From: Hoeflea sp038900095
GTDB taxonomy: Bacteria > Pseudomonadota > Alphaproteobacteria > Rhizobiales > Rhizobiaceae
Length of the DNA: 64,000 bases
Assembly: GCF_038900095.1 (NCBI RefSeq)
Contig: NZ_JBBMQQ010000013.1
Location: forward strand, 41,543 to 105,542
Reading direction: 5' to 3'
In this document: piece by piece, positions 33,609 to 42,405 of the stretch
How positions within the stretch are numbered: the stretch's first letter is position 1
How the letters are laid out: each line of letters starts with the position of its first letter
Position numbers and translations under genes: made by a program
Notes under the pieces: generated by a model
The model's input: only the letters and a program-made list of their open reading frames with translations
Databases searched by the model: none
Told to the model about the DNA's origin: nothing

Positions 33609-36092
33609 ATGCTTATTTCGCGAAAATTGCCGCTGGCCGCCGCATTGCTGACGATCGTCTCAATCGGCGTATCGAGCGTTGTTAGCCTGCAGATCGGATC
33701 CAGTGCAGTCAATGAAAAGATTGCAGAGAAGCTTGAGGCAGTCGTTGACGGTCGCCGCAATCAGCTCGAAACCTTTCTGGCCAACTTGCAGCAGGATCTG
33801 ACCGCAACCTCACAGAACAACCTGATGCGCATCGCGCTCGAAGGCTTCAAGTATGACTGGGGCTTCCTCGGTTCGGACGTTTCCCAGGAGCTCAAGCGCC
33901 GTTACATCACCGAAAACCCGTTTGGCGCGGGCGAACGGCACAAATACGACACCGCGCAAAAGCCAGATGATGCCAAGATCAGCTCCTACGACCAGACCCA
34001 TGAGCGCTATCATCCGCAGCTGCGCGAGATGGCGGAAAGCCGTGGCTGGGAGGATTTCTACCTCGTCGACATGAACGGCAACGTCATGTACTCGGTCAAC
34101 AAGAATGACGATTATGCCGGCAATCTCCGCTCGGATGCGTTGAAGAATACCGGCATCGGACAAGTATTCGAGGGCATCGTCGGTCCCAACGAGACTGAAA
34201 AGACCGTATTTTCCGATTATGAGGCTTATCCCGCGGCCAATGGCCAGCCGGCAGCTTTCATGGGACATGCCCTGAATTCGCAGATGGGAATGGTCGGGGT
34301 TATCATCATCCGCGTGCCCAGCGGCAAGATCGCCGACATCATGTCCAACACCGCGGGGCTCGGCGAAACCGGGGAAACGGTTCTGCTCAATTCCCAAGGC
34401 TATCTGATCAGCGATTCGATCCGTACGCCCGAAAACGACATGCTCGCAGTCAAGATTGAGAGCGACCTGCTGCAGAACGCCAAGGGCAACACGGTGGTCG
34501 CCGGTATGATCGAGGGCTATCGCAACATGGAGGCCGATGTCGCCATGACCGGCGTCAAGTTCGACGGTGCCGACTGGACCGTCGCTGCGCTGATCGACAA
34601 GAGCGAAGCCGGCGCCAGCATGGTGATGATGCGCAATGCCATTCTCGGCCTCTCGCTGCTGCTCCTGCTTGGCGCCATTGCCGTCAGCACCTGGTTCTCG
34701 CGCTCCATGACCAAGCCGATCGAGGCGCTGGTCGACAACATGCGCCGCCTTGCGGAAGGCGACACCACGATCGAACTGGCCGGTGAAAACCGCAAGGACG
34801 AGATCGGCGAGATGGTGCGTTCGGTTGCGGTGTTCCGCAATGCGGCGATCGAGAAGCTCGACCTCGAGCGCGAGGCTGACGAGAACCGTTCCCAGACTGA
34901 ACGCAGACGCCAGGAACGCGAGACCGCCAAGGCTGAAGAAGCCGCACAGATGCAGGAAGCGGTCGATGCGCTGGCAGATGGTCTGCGCAAGCTGTCGGAC
35001 GGCGACCTGACAATCCGGCTCGACCGGCCGTTCATGGAAAGCCTCGACCGGCTGCGGGTCGATTTCAACGCATCCGTTGAAAAGCTCAATGCCACGCTCA
35101 GCGATGTCAGCGAAAACATTCTCGGGATCAACGGCGACACCGGTGAACTGCGTGCAGCCGCCGATGACCTGTCACGGCGCACAGAGCAGCAGGCTGCCTC
35201 GCTCGAGGAGACCTCCGCGGCGCTTGATGAGATCACAGCCACGGTCAAGAACTCGTCCCAGCGTGCTGACGAGGCAACCCACAAGGTTGCCGAGGCCAAG
35301 CAATCGACCGACACATCGAGCAAGGTGGTTGCCGAGGCAATCAGCGCCATGGGCCGGATCGAGGAAGCCTCGGGCGAGATTTCCAAGATCATCAATGTGA
35401 TCGACGAGATCGCCTTCCAGACCAACCTGCTGGCGCTCAACGCCGGTGTCGAGGCGGCGCGTGCCGGCGAGGCCGGAAAGGGCTTTGCTGTGGTTGCCCA
35501 GGAAGTCCGGGAGCTGGCACAGCGCTCGGCTACGGCCGCCAAGGACATCAAGGGCCTGATCAACAAGTCCGGCGAAGAGGTCAAATCCGGTGTGACGCTG
35601 GTCCGCGAGACCGGCGATGCGCTCGGCTTGATCGCAGAGCATGTCAGCGCCATCAACGACCAGATCAACTCGATCGCAACGGCAGCGCGCGAGCAGGCCG
35701 GCGGGCTGACGGAGATCAACTCCGCGGTCAACCAGATGGACCAGGTCACCCAGCAGAATGCGGCCATGGTTGAAGAAACCACGGCGGTCACCCACAGGCT
35801 CACCAGTGGTGCGGCCGCGCTCGATAGCCTGGTGCGCCAGTTCAACCTTACAGGCAGCCGTCCTGTGTCTGTTCAGGCCCAGGCAGCAATGCCGGGCCCT
35901 GCCAAGCAGACGGCTGCATCGAAACCGGCCGGGCGTTCAGACGGCCCGGCAGGCGTCAGCGCCTCCACCGCCGGATCGCGTCCTGTCCAGTCTCCGGCCA
36001 GAAACATGCTGAACACTGTTGCCCGCGCCTTTGGTGCTGGTAAATCCAACAACTCAACCGCAGCGTCACAAGACGACTGGGAGGAATTCTGA
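33609..36092 (+). CDS. Methyl-accepting chemotaxis protein with C-terminal DWEEF tether motif
   Basis: A transmembrane chemoreceptor of 827 residues from the ATG at 33609 (861 if the ATG at 33507 is used; the extra 34 residues look unlike protein of this family). TM1 lies at about 5-28 and TM2 at about 340-363, enclosing a large periplasmic sensor of dCache-like length (FYLVDMNGNVMYSVNKNDDYAGNL). A HAMP domain and a second HAMP-like unit lead into the signalling helices, whose tip IDEIAFQTNLLALNAGVEAARAGE is canonical. The C-terminus is DDWEEF, like the NWETF-type pentapeptide that tethers CheR and CheB. cheW follows with a 1-base overlap. Confidence 0.93.
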   Translation: MLISRKLPLAAALLTIVSIGVSSVVSLQIGSSAVNEKIAEKLEAVVDGRRNQLETFLANLQQDLTATSQNNLMRIALEGFKYDWGFLGSDVSQELKRRYITENPFGAGERHKYDTAQKPDDAKISSYDQTHERYHPQLREMAESRGWEDFYLVDMNGNVMYSVNKNDDYAGNLRSDALKNTGIGQVFEGIVGPNETEKTVFSDYEAYPAANGQPAAFMGHALNSQMGMVGVIIIRVPSGKIADIMSNTAGLGETGETVLLNSQGYLISDSIRTPENDMLAVKIESDLLQNAKGNTVVAGMIEGYRNMEADVAMTGVKFDGADWTVAALIDKSEAGASMVMMRNAILGLSLLLLLGAIAVSTWFSRSMTKPIEALVDNMRRLAEGDTTIELAGENRKDEIGEMVRSVAVFRNAAIEKLDLEREADENRSQTERRRQERETAKAEEAAQMQEAVDALADGLRKLSDGDLTIRLDRPFMESLDRLRVDFNASVEKLNATLSDVSENILGINGDTGELRAAADDLSRRTEQQAASLEETSAALDEITATVKNSSQRADEATHKVAEAKQSTDTSSKVVAEAISAMGRIEEASGEISKIINVIDEIAFQTNLLALNAGVEAARAGEAGKGFAVVAQEVRELAQRSATAAKDIKGLINKSGEEVKSGVTLVRETGDALGLIAEHVSAINDQINSIATAAREQAGGLTEINSAVNQMDQVTQQNAAMVEETTAVTHRLTSGAAALDSLVRQFNLTGSRPVSVQAQAAMPGPAKQTAASKPAGRSDGPAGVSASTAGSRPVQSPARNMLNTVARAFGAGKSNNSTAASQDDWEEF

Positions 36093-36565
36093 TGCAAGAA
36101 TCCGCAAACAACAATTCGGTCCACAGTGGCTATCTTGAAATTATCTCGTTCCATCTGGGCAAGCAGGTTTTCTGCGTCAACATCATGTCGGTTCGCGAAA
36201 TCCGCGGTTGGGCGCCCTCGACAACCCTGCCGCATTCGCCACCCCATGTTCTTGGCGTGATCAACCTGCGCGGATCGGTGATCCCGGTCATCGACATGGC
36301 CATCCGCCTCGGCCTGCCGCCGATCAAGCCGACCGAACGCTCGGCGATCATCGTGACCAACATCGCCGGCAAGCTTGTCGGTCTGCTGGTCGAGAATGTG
36401 TCCGACATGATCACGGTCAACAACGCCGACCTGCAGCCGGCTCCGGATGTCCTGCCGGCCGCCGAGCGCGCCCTGACCAAGGCGATCATCCCGGTCGACG
36501 AGCAGATGATCTGCTATCTCGACCTTGATGCGCTGTTTGCCACCGACGAAGATATCGCCGCCTGA
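36092..36565 (+). CDS. cheW: Chemotaxis coupling protein CheW
   Basis: A 157-residue CheW-like domain protein that links receptors to the CheA kinase. Typical segments are YLEIISFHLGKQVFCVNIMSVREIRG, HVLGVINLRGSVIPVIDMAIRLG and GLLVENVSDMITV. The ATG at 36092 overlaps the stop of the receptor gene, so the two are a co-translated pair. No cheA, cheR, cheB or cheY gene is nearby; the pair must plug into a kinase encoded elsewhere. A terminator follows at 36591-36635. Confidence 0.96.
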   Translation: MQESANNNSVHSGYLEIISFHLGKQVFCVNIMSVREIRGWAPSTTLPHSPPHVLGVINLRGSVIPVIDMAIRLGLPPIKPTERSAIIVTNIAGKLVGLLVENVSDMITVNNADLQPAPDVLPAAERALTKAIIPVDEQMICYLDLDALFATDEDIAA

Positions 36566-36590
36566 CAATCAGCCGGCTGGTTTTTGCATC

Positions 36591-36635
36591 AAGCCATCCC
36601 CGCACCGTTTGCATGAACGGGCAGGGGTGGCTTTT
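36591..36635 (+). terminator. Terminator of the receptor-cheW operon
   Basis: A long interrupted hairpin: AAGCCA-CCCC-CCGTT pairing with AACGG-GGGG-TGGCTT around a short TGCATG loop, with small internal bulges, followed by TTTT. It sits 26 bp after the cheW stop. Confidence 0.8.
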
Positions 36636-36661
36636 GCATGTCCTGAAGCAGGAGCCCGGTG

Positions 36662-37264
36662 TCAGCGGGTCAGTGCGCTGAAGGCGATTTCCGAAATGGT
36701 CAACCCGGCGATCACCATCATCAGGCTGATGAAGATGGTGATCATCAGGTCACCCTCGACGCACATGCGGATCACCCGGTAGTAAAGCCAGATGACAGCG
36801 GCATAGACAGCCAGCGAGATGAATGCGTTGGCCGTATCGGAGACCGGCGCCAGGTAACGCAGAGCGGCAGGGAAAAACCCGATATAGGCCGATAGAAGCC
36901 CGAACCAGTTGTTGACGACAACCAGCCGTGAGGCTTTGGCGGAGAGACCGAACAGCTGGCTCACGGCCAGCAGAAGCAGGGCCGGAAGAACCCACGCGAC
37001 GACGTCGAACCCGGTTGAGACGAAGAAGAACCTGAACAGCCCTTGCGCTGTTTCAGGCCGGGTTTCAGGCGCCGCGCGCCATATCCCGGTCCACAGGAAG
37101 CACTGGACCGGCCAGGCCCAGAAAAAAGCTCCGAACGAGCGCCAGAAGCCATCCGGCGAGGTGTCGAAAAGGCGCAGGCCGTCGCGGTTGCCCAGGATCA
37201 GGTAGAACAGCCCGGCCAGCGACCGGCCGGCCTCCAGCCGGGTAGGAACGGGACCCCCTGCCAA
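36662..37264 (-). CDS. Predicted multi-pass membrane protein, unknown function
   Basis: A 200-residue protein with about five hydrophobic helices, a Trp-rich N-terminal half (GFWRSFGAFFWAWPVQCFLWTGIW) and a C-terminal segment MITIFISLMMVIAGLTISEIAFSAL. I do not recognise a firm family; the layout recalls Yip1-like or other small integral membrane families found after dapE in Rhizobiales. The start is a TTG at 37264, three bases past the dapE stop, so it probably depends on translational coupling. It is the last gene of the dapD-DUF805-dapE operon. Confidence 0.7.
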   Translation of the reverse strand: MAGGPVPTRLEAGRSLAGLFYLILGNRDGLRLFDTSPDGFWRSFGAFFWAWPVQCFLWTGIWRAAPETRPETAQGLFRFFFVSTGFDVVAWVLPALLLLAVSQLFGLSAKASRLVVVNNWFGLLSAYIGFFPAALRYLAPVSDTANAFISLAVYAAVIWLYYRVIRMCVEGDLMITIFISLMMVIAGLTISEIAFSALTR

Positions 37265-37266
37265 GT

Positions 37267-38475
37267 TCAGCGCGCCTCCGTTTCGGATGCCCGGCGCTCG
37301 AACCAGCGCTCGATGAACAGCTCGTAAATGCCGGTCAGGCTTTCCAGGTCGCTGAGCGCCACTCGCTCATCGACCATGTGCATGGTCTTGCCGACAAGAC
37401 CGAACTCGACGACGGGGCAGTAATCCTTGATGAAGCGTGCATCCGAAGTGCCGCCGGTGGTCGACAGGGCCGGCGTCTTGCCTGTCGCTTCCGCAACGGC
37501 GTCCGACAGCGCTTCGATCAGCGCATTGTCCCGCGTCAGGAACGACGGGGACGAGCGCGCGTCAAACTCGACGCTGTAGCGCACCGGGCCGCGCCCGGGC
37601 CGCAGTCCGGCTTCGCCTGCCGCCCGTTCAAGCCGCGAGCGCAACTCGTTCGCCAGGCTTTCGGCGGTCCAGATGTCGTTGAACCGGATGTTGAAACGGG
37701 CGGTTGTCCGCGCCGGGATCACATTGGTGGCCGCATTGCCCGTGTCGATGCTGGTGATTTCAAGATTGGACGGTGGAAAGCGCTCATTGCCGGCATCAAG
37801 TGGCGGGTCAAGCAACGCATCGGCCAGCTTGATCAGGCCGCGCAGCGGATTGTCGGCCAGGTGCGGATAGGCGACATGGCCCTGGATACCTTCGACCGTG
37901 AGCGTTCCCGACAGCGAACCGCGCCGGCCGATCTTGATCATGTCTCCCATCTGTTCCGGATTGGTCGGCTCGCCGACCACCGCCGCATCCCATTGCTCGC
38001 CCTTGGTTTTCGCATAGCCCAGCAGTTTTTCGGTGCCGTTGACCGAAGGGCCTTCCTCGTCGCCGGTGATCAGTAGCGACACCGAGCCTTCGGGCGCGCC
38101 ACGGCGTTCGATATATCGCGCCAGTGCGGAGACGAAGCAGGCAATGCCGCCCTTCATGTCGACCGCGCCGCGACCGTACATTTCACCATCGACGATTTCG
38201 GCGCTGAAGGGCCCTTGCGTCCAGGCCTCCTTGTCGCCCACCGGCACCACGTCGGTGTGGCCTGCAAACATCAGGTGTGGCCCGCTCGAGCCCAGCCGTG
38301 AATACAGGTTCTCCACATCCGCCGTGCCCTCCTCGGAGAAGGTCACACGGTCATTGGTAAAACCAAGCTGGCCCAGCATATCGCCCAGAGTGGTCAGGGC
38401 GCCGCCCTCTTCGGGGGTCACCGAGGGGCAGCGGATCAGTGCGGCAAGTGTTTGTGTCGGATCGGTAAGTTTCAT
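37267..38475 (-). CDS. dapE: Succinyl-diaminopimelate desuccinylase
   Basis: A 402-residue M20-family zinc peptidase. Metal-binding and catalytic motifs are MFAGHTDVVPVGD (His, Asp), GRGAVDMKGGIACF (bridging Asp), ITGDEEGPSVNGT (catalytic Glu-Glu), VGEPTN, and the late TMHMVDERV (His). It releases succinate from N-succinyl-LL-diaminopimelate in lysine and peptidoglycan precursor synthesis. It is in one operon with dapD, which acts two steps earlier, with a DUF805 gene between them. Confidence 0.97.
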   Translation of the reverse strand: MKLTDPTQTLAALIRCPSVTPEEGGALTTLGDMLGQLGFTNDRVTFSEEGTADVENLYSRLGSSGPHLMFAGHTDVVPVGDKEAWTQGPFSAEIVDGEMYGRGAVDMKGGIACFVSALARYIERRGAPEGSVSLLITGDEEGPSVNGTEKLLGYAKTKGEQWDAAVVGEPTNPEQMGDMIKIGRRGSLSGTLTVEGIQGHVAYPHLADNPLRGLIKLADALLDPPLDAGNERFPPSNLEITSIDTGNAATNVIPARTTARFNIRFNDIWTAESLANELRSRLERAAGEAGLRPGRGPVRYSVEFDARSSPSFLTRDNALIEALSDAVAEATGKTPALSTTGGTSDARFIKDYCPVVEFGLVGKTMHMVDERVALSDLESLTGIYELFIERWFERRASETEAR

Positions 38476-38540
38476 GCTTCGTGATTAGACGATTGGTCCG
38501 AAGCTGTCGACTGGTCGCGACGGCTGAAAAAACCGGCCGC

Positions 38541-38921
38541 TCAATATCCCGGCAAATCCGGTGCCGGGCCATGCGTGTTGGGTCCCTTGACCGAGGGCCA
38601 CAGCATGATGATCAGCAACATGAAGAACGATGCGCCGGGAATGACCAGCACGCCGACAAGTATGCCGGGCAGACCGGCATCGTGCAGCCGCTTGATGCTC
38701 ATCACCGCGATGGACCAGGCCGCAGCCAGAAAGCTGAAGATGATGCCGAACCCCGCCGCGGTCATCACACCGCTGTCGGGATCGGCCCCGACCGCCACCG
38801 AAACCGGTACCGACATCACCGCAATCCAGAACAGCAGCGCCCATGCATAGGCCCGGCGCGACAGCCGGCCGGACACGCTGAACAGAAGCCAGCGCATGCC
38901 GGAGCCGGGCCGCCGCGCCAT
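38541..38921 (-). CDS. DUF805 family membrane protein
   Basis: A 126-residue protein with three or four membrane helices. The N-terminal FSVSGRLSRRAYAWALLFW and the central IKRLHDAGLPGILVGVLVIP are the conserved DUF805 pieces (SGRxxRxxYW; RRLHDxGxSG). Function is unknown for the family. It lies 7 bp after dapD and 65 bp before dapE on the same strand, so it is co-transcribed with the diaminopimelate genes, although a metabolic link is not shown. Confidence 0.9.
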   Translation of the reverse strand: MARRPGSGMRWLLFSVSGRLSRRAYAWALLFWIAVMSVPVSVAVGADPDSGVMTAAGFGIIFSFLAAAWSIAVMSIKRLHDAGLPGILVGVLVIPGASFFMLLIIMLWPSVKGPNTHGPAPDLPGY

Positions 38922-38928
38922 GAGGGGC

Positions 38929-39783
38929 TTAGTCCCTGAGCAGGTCGTTGATGCCGGTCTTGGACCGGGTCTGCGCGTCGACCGTCTTGACGATCACGGC
39001 ACAATAGAGGTTCGGCGCGGCCGCGCCGTTGCCCATCGTGCCCGAGGTCGGCATCGAGCCTGCCACCACCACCGAGTAGGGCGGCACTTCCCCGTAGCTG
39101 ATCTCGCCGGTCATCCGGTTGACGATGCGCGTCGACTTGCCGATGTAGACACCCATGCCCAGCACCGAGCCTTCGCGGATGATGCAGCCCTCGACGACTT
39201 CCGAACGTGCGCCGATGAAGCAATTGTCCTCGATGATGGTCGGACCTGCCTGCAGTGGTTCGAGGACACCTCCGATGCCGACGCCGCCCGACAGGTGAAC
39301 GTTCTTGCCGATCTGGGCGCAGGAGCCGACCGTCGCCCAGCCGTCGACCATGGTGCCTTCATCGACATAGGCGCCGAGATTGACGAAGGAGGGCATCAGC
39401 ACGACGTTCTTGCCGATGAACGAGCCGCGGCGGACGATCGAGCCGGGAACGGCGCGGAAACCGGAACGTTCGAATTCATTGGCGCTCCAGCCTTCGAACT
39501 TGGATGGCACCTTGTCCCACCAGACCGCCTCGCCGGGGCCGCCCTTGATCACTTCCATCGGGTTGAGCCGGAACGACAGCAGCACCGCCTTCTTGAGCCA
39601 CTGGTTGACGGTCCATGTGCCGTCATCACCGCGCGAGGCAACACGGGCTTCGCCGAGGTCGAGCAGGTTGAGCGCTGTCTCGACCGCATCGCGCACTTCG
39701 CCGCGGGTTGATGTGGACACCGCATCACGGTTGTCAAATGCGGCTTCGATCGTGCGGGCGAGGGCGTCCAAATCATGTTTCAT
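38929..39783 (-). CDS. dapD: 2,3,4,5-tetrahydropyridine-2,6-dicarboxylate N-succinyltransferase
   Basis: A 284-residue left-handed beta-helix acyltransferase, with hexapeptide repeats such as GSFIGKNVVLMPSFVNLGAYVDEGTMVD and IGKNVHLSGGVGIGGVLEPLQ. It transfers succinyl from succinyl-CoA to tetrahydrodipicolinate in lysine/meso-diaminopimelate synthesis. The ATG at 39783 starts an operon continuing with DUF805, dapE and a membrane protein. The divergent LOG-family gene starts 149 bp away. Confidence 0.97.
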   Translation of the reverse strand: MKHDLDALARTIEAAFDNRDAVSTSTRGEVRDAVETALNLLDLGEARVASRGDDGTWTVNQWLKKAVLLSFRLNPMEVIKGGPGEAVWWDKVPSKFEGWSANEFERSGFRAVPGSIVRRGSFIGKNVVLMPSFVNLGAYVDEGTMVDGWATVGSCAQIGKNVHLSGGVGIGGVLEPLQAGPTIIEDNCFIGARSEVVEGCIIREGSVLGMGVYIGKSTRIVNRMTGEISYGEVPPYSVVVAGSMPTSGTMGNGAAAPNLYCAVIVKTVDAQTRSKTGINDLLRD

Positions 39784-39931
39784 CGTGGCGATTCCTTAAG
39801 GTTCAACGTCTAGTGTGGGCGGACATGGCGATATCAAGCCGGGCCGCCAGCGCCGTTGCACTTCTCCTAAGCGAGGCTGGGCACGGGGTCAATTCCGGTC
39901 CGCTACGCCAACGCCAAACGGGAAACTGCAG

Positions 39932-40786
39932 ATGAATGCCAAACGTACAAACCAGGTCTGGGATCCGCTAGCTGACAGCCGTCAGGACAAGCTTCGCGCC
40001 GACCGTCAGCCCAGAACCCGGCAAAGCACGTCGCCGGCCTACCGGCTGGCCTATGCCGACGAGGATTTTCTGTGCCGCGAGGAGCTCAGGCCTGTGCGCT
40101 TGCAGCTGGAACTGCTCAAGCCGGAAATGATTCTCATGGAGGCGGGAATCCGCTCGACCGTGGTGATGTTCGGCGGCGCACGCATTCCCGAACCAGGCAA
40201 GGAACCCTGGGCCGCCAAGAACGAGACCCAGGCGAAAAACCTGACTGCGGCTTCCCGCTACTACGACGAGGCCCGCGCCTTCGCCCGGCTGTGCTCAACC
40301 CATTCCCTGGCGACACAGGGCCAGGAGTTCGTCGTCTGCACCGGAGGCGGGCCGGGCGTGATGGAAGCGAGCAACCGCGGCGCCCATGATGTCGGCGCGG
40401 CCTCGATCGGTCTCAACGTCGTGCTGCCGCATGAACAGGCGCCCAATGAATATGTGACGCCGGAGTTCAGCCTGAATTTCCACTATTTTGCCATCCGCAA
40501 GATGCATTTCCTGATGCGCGCCAAGGCGATCACGATTTTTCCCGGCGGTTTTGGAACCATGGACGAGCTGTTTGAAACGCTCACCCTGATCCAGACCGGC
40601 CGCATGGAGCATGTGCCGCTGATCCTGTTCGGGTCGGAATTCTGGAATGCCATCATCGATTTTCAGGCACTGGCCGATTTCGGCACCATCTCGCCGGGCG
40701 ATCTCGACCTGCTCAATTTCGTCGATACCGCTGATGAAGCCTGGTCGGTCATCTCCGGCCATTACGGCATCGCCACCTCCGCATGA
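39932..40786 (+). CDS. LOG family (TIGR00730-type) protein, putative nucleotide 5'-monophosphate phosphoribohydrolase
   Basis: A 284-residue protein with the lysine-decarboxylase-like Rossmann fold of the LOG family: VVMFGGARIPEP, VCTGGGPGVMEASNRGA, FAIRKMHFL and the signature ITIFPGGFGTMDELFETL. The Arg in RKMHF and Glu in GTMDE are the catalytic pair of cytokinin-activating LOG enzymes and related AMP nucleosidases. In a bacterium it more probably handles nucleotide turnover; true cytokinin release is possible but unproven. The start at 39932 (MNAKRTNQ) is preferred to longer frames. It is divergent from dapD. Confidence 0.9.
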   Translation: MNAKRTNQVWDPLADSRQDKLRADRQPRTRQSTSPAYRLAYADEDFLCREELRPVRLQLELLKPEMILMEAGIRSTVVMFGGARIPEPGKEPWAAKNETQAKNLTAASRYYDEARAFARLCSTHSLATQGQEFVVCTGGGPGVMEASNRGAHDVGAASIGLNVVLPHEQAPNEYVTPEFSLNFHYFAIRKMHFLMRAKAITIFPGGFGTMDELFETLTLIQTGRMEHVPLILFGSEFWNAIIDFQALADFGTISPGDLDLLNFVDTADEAWSVISGHYGIATSA

Positions 40787-40818
40787 AAAAGCCAGGCCGG
40801 ATGCAAATCCGGCCTGGC
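40787..40818 (-). terminator. Terminator of the EF-hand gene (convergent junction)
   Basis: A perfect 12-bp stem (GCCAGGCCGGAT, 40791-40802, with 40807-40818) closes a GCAA loop. On the minus strand it is followed by TTTTT, so it ends the EF-hand transcript; on the plus strand it directly follows the LOG-family gene and may help there too. Confidence 0.88.
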
Positions 40819-40843
40819 TCTCGTTCGGGATGATCCGGAAGGA

Positions 40844-41449
40844 TCAGTTGTTGTCGCTGCGGTCGCGGTAGAAGTCGGTGATATCGATCTTCTTGTCGCC
40901 ATTGCGGTCGAACCGGTCGAACATCTTGGCGTCGGCGGAGCTGAATTCCTCCAGGCTGATCTCGCCGTTCTTGTCGGTATCCAGACGCTCGAGTTTCATG
41001 CCGCCGCGGTGATCGCCCTTGCCTTCGCCGTGACGCTTGCCGTGACCTTTGCCGTCATGCTTGCCGGCCATCTTGCCGTCACGATCGCCATGCTTGCCCA
41101 TCTTGTCGCCGTCCTTCATGGCACCGTCGTCCATCGACTGGCGTTCGGCACGGCGCTCTTCGCGGTTCTGCTTGCGCAATTCCTTGCGCATGTCGCCAAA
41201 GGCCTTGAGCTCATCCTTGCTCAGCGAACCGGACTTGTCGGTATCGGCGCTTTCAAACATGGCAAGGCGGTGCGCCGAGACTTCTTCAAGCGTGACAGAG
41301 CCGTCGCGGTCAGCATCGAACCGGTCCATCATGCGTTCGATGCGGGGGCCATGCCGGGGGCCGTCGCCCTTGCCTTGAGCGGCCATTGCCGGAACGGCGA
41401 CGGAGGCAATCAGGGCTGCGGCGAGGGTGGCGAGAATTGTTTTCTTCAT
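40844..41449 (-). CDS. Exported EF-hand calcium-binding protein
   Basis: A 201-residue protein with a signal peptide (MKKTILATLAAALIASVAVPAMA). Four EF-hand loops are visible: FDADRDGSVTLEE, ADTDKSGSLSKDE, LDTDKNGEISLEE and FDRNGDKKIDITD. They form two pairs separated by a basic, His/Lys/Gly/Asp-rich low-complexity linker (about 105-150) with repeated KHGD and GKGHGK units that may bind metal. By fold it senses or buffers calcium in the periplasm; a partner is not evident. It is monocistronic with its own terminator. Confidence 0.9.
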   Translation of the reverse strand: MKKTILATLAAALIASVAVPAMAAQGKGDGPRHGPRIERMMDRFDADRDGSVTLEEVSAHRLAMFESADTDKSGSLSKDELKAFGDMRKELRKQNREERRAERQSMDDGAMKDGDKMGKHGDRDGKMAGKHDGKGHGKRHGEGKGDHRGGMKLERLDTDKNGEISLEEFSSADAKMFDRFDRNGDKKIDITDFYRDRSDNN

Positions 41450-41582
41450 GATCAGGTCCTTTGACTGGGAGGGCAGGTCTTGTCTGCCTCCACAATGTGG
41501 TGGCTGCCACCGGCAACCACCACTTAAAGCCCTGTAATGTAGATTAAACTTCGGAAAGGTTTGGAAACCGCCGAAAGAAGGA

Positions 41583-42290
41583 TCAGGCCACGATCCGGCT
41601 CAGGAAGGCCGGCAGGTCGTCGGTGACATGATCGATATGCTCGCCGTCCTTGCCCTCGTGCTCCCAGACCTCGTCGAGAACCACGTCAAGGTTTTGCGGC
41701 ACGATAAGCACCGTGCGCATCCCGAGCGCATGCGGGGCGAGCAGGTTGCGCGGCAAATCCTCAAACATCGCCGCCTTGTCCTTGTGCACGCCATGCCTGG
41801 CCAGAAACCTGTCATAGGTCTCGGGCGCCGGCTTGGGCAGAAGATCGGCGGCAACAATATCGAAAATGTCGTCGAAATGATCGAGAATCCCCAGCGCCTG
41901 CGCTGTGCGTTCGGCATGTGGCGTGTCGCCATTGGTGAAAATGAACTTGCGGCCCGGCAACGCCCTGATCGCCTCGCCGAGCGCCGGATCCGGCTTGACC
42001 CAGGAGTAGTCGATATCGTGAACCTTCTCGAGGAAGTCGTTCGGATCGATGCCGTGATGCATCATCAGGCCCTGCAGCGTGGTGCCGTGCTCCCGGTAAT
42101 ACTTTTTCTGAATTCCGCGGGCGGCGTCATGATCGAGCCCCAGCAGATTGCGCACATACTCGGTCATTTTCTTGTCGATCTGCGAGAACAGGTCGGTGTG
42201 ACGCGGGTAGAGCGTGTTGTCGAGATCAAACACCCATTCGCTCACATGGGCAAAGGCTGCGGGATCGGGCAGGGCCGATTTGTGGGACAT
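41583..42290 (-). CDS. Pyrimidine 5'-nucleotidase (HAD superfamily)
   Basis: A 235-residue HAD hydrolase. Motif I EWVFDLDNTLYP (nucleophile and acid Asp), motif II KFIFTNGDTPHA, motif III Lys in LLPKPAPETY and motif IV MFEDLPRNL. It matches the SDT1/YjjG-like pyrimidine 5'-nucleotidase group common in Rhizobiales near dapD and argB; it should dephosphorylate UMP, CMP or related nucleotides. The ATG at 42290 is used rather than an upstream alternative. Confidence 0.9.
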   Translation of the reverse strand: MSHKSALPDPAAFAHVSEWVFDLDNTLYPRHTDLFSQIDKKMTEYVRNLLGLDHDAARGIQKKYYREHGTTLQGLMMHHGIDPNDFLEKVHDIDYSWVKPDPALGEAIRALPGRKFIFTNGDTPHAERTAQALGILDHFDDIFDIVAADLLPKPAPETYDRFLARHGVHKDKAAMFEDLPRNLLAPHALGMRTVLIVPQNLDVVLDEVWEHEGKDGEHIDHVTDDLPAFLSRIVA

Positions 42291-42405
42291 GAAAAACTCA
42301 ATCCTGTTTTGAAAACGGCCGGTCTGGTTCAATCTGGAACATCGACGCCGATTGTAAACAGCAGATTTACCTAGTCTGTATACCCGCTGTCAAAACTATC
42401 CTGCG

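Noticed and set aside
34517..35845. Ser/Ala-rich minus-strand frame of 442 codons over the chemoreceptor
   Set aside because: Arises from the regular heptad codon pattern of the receptor on the other strand.
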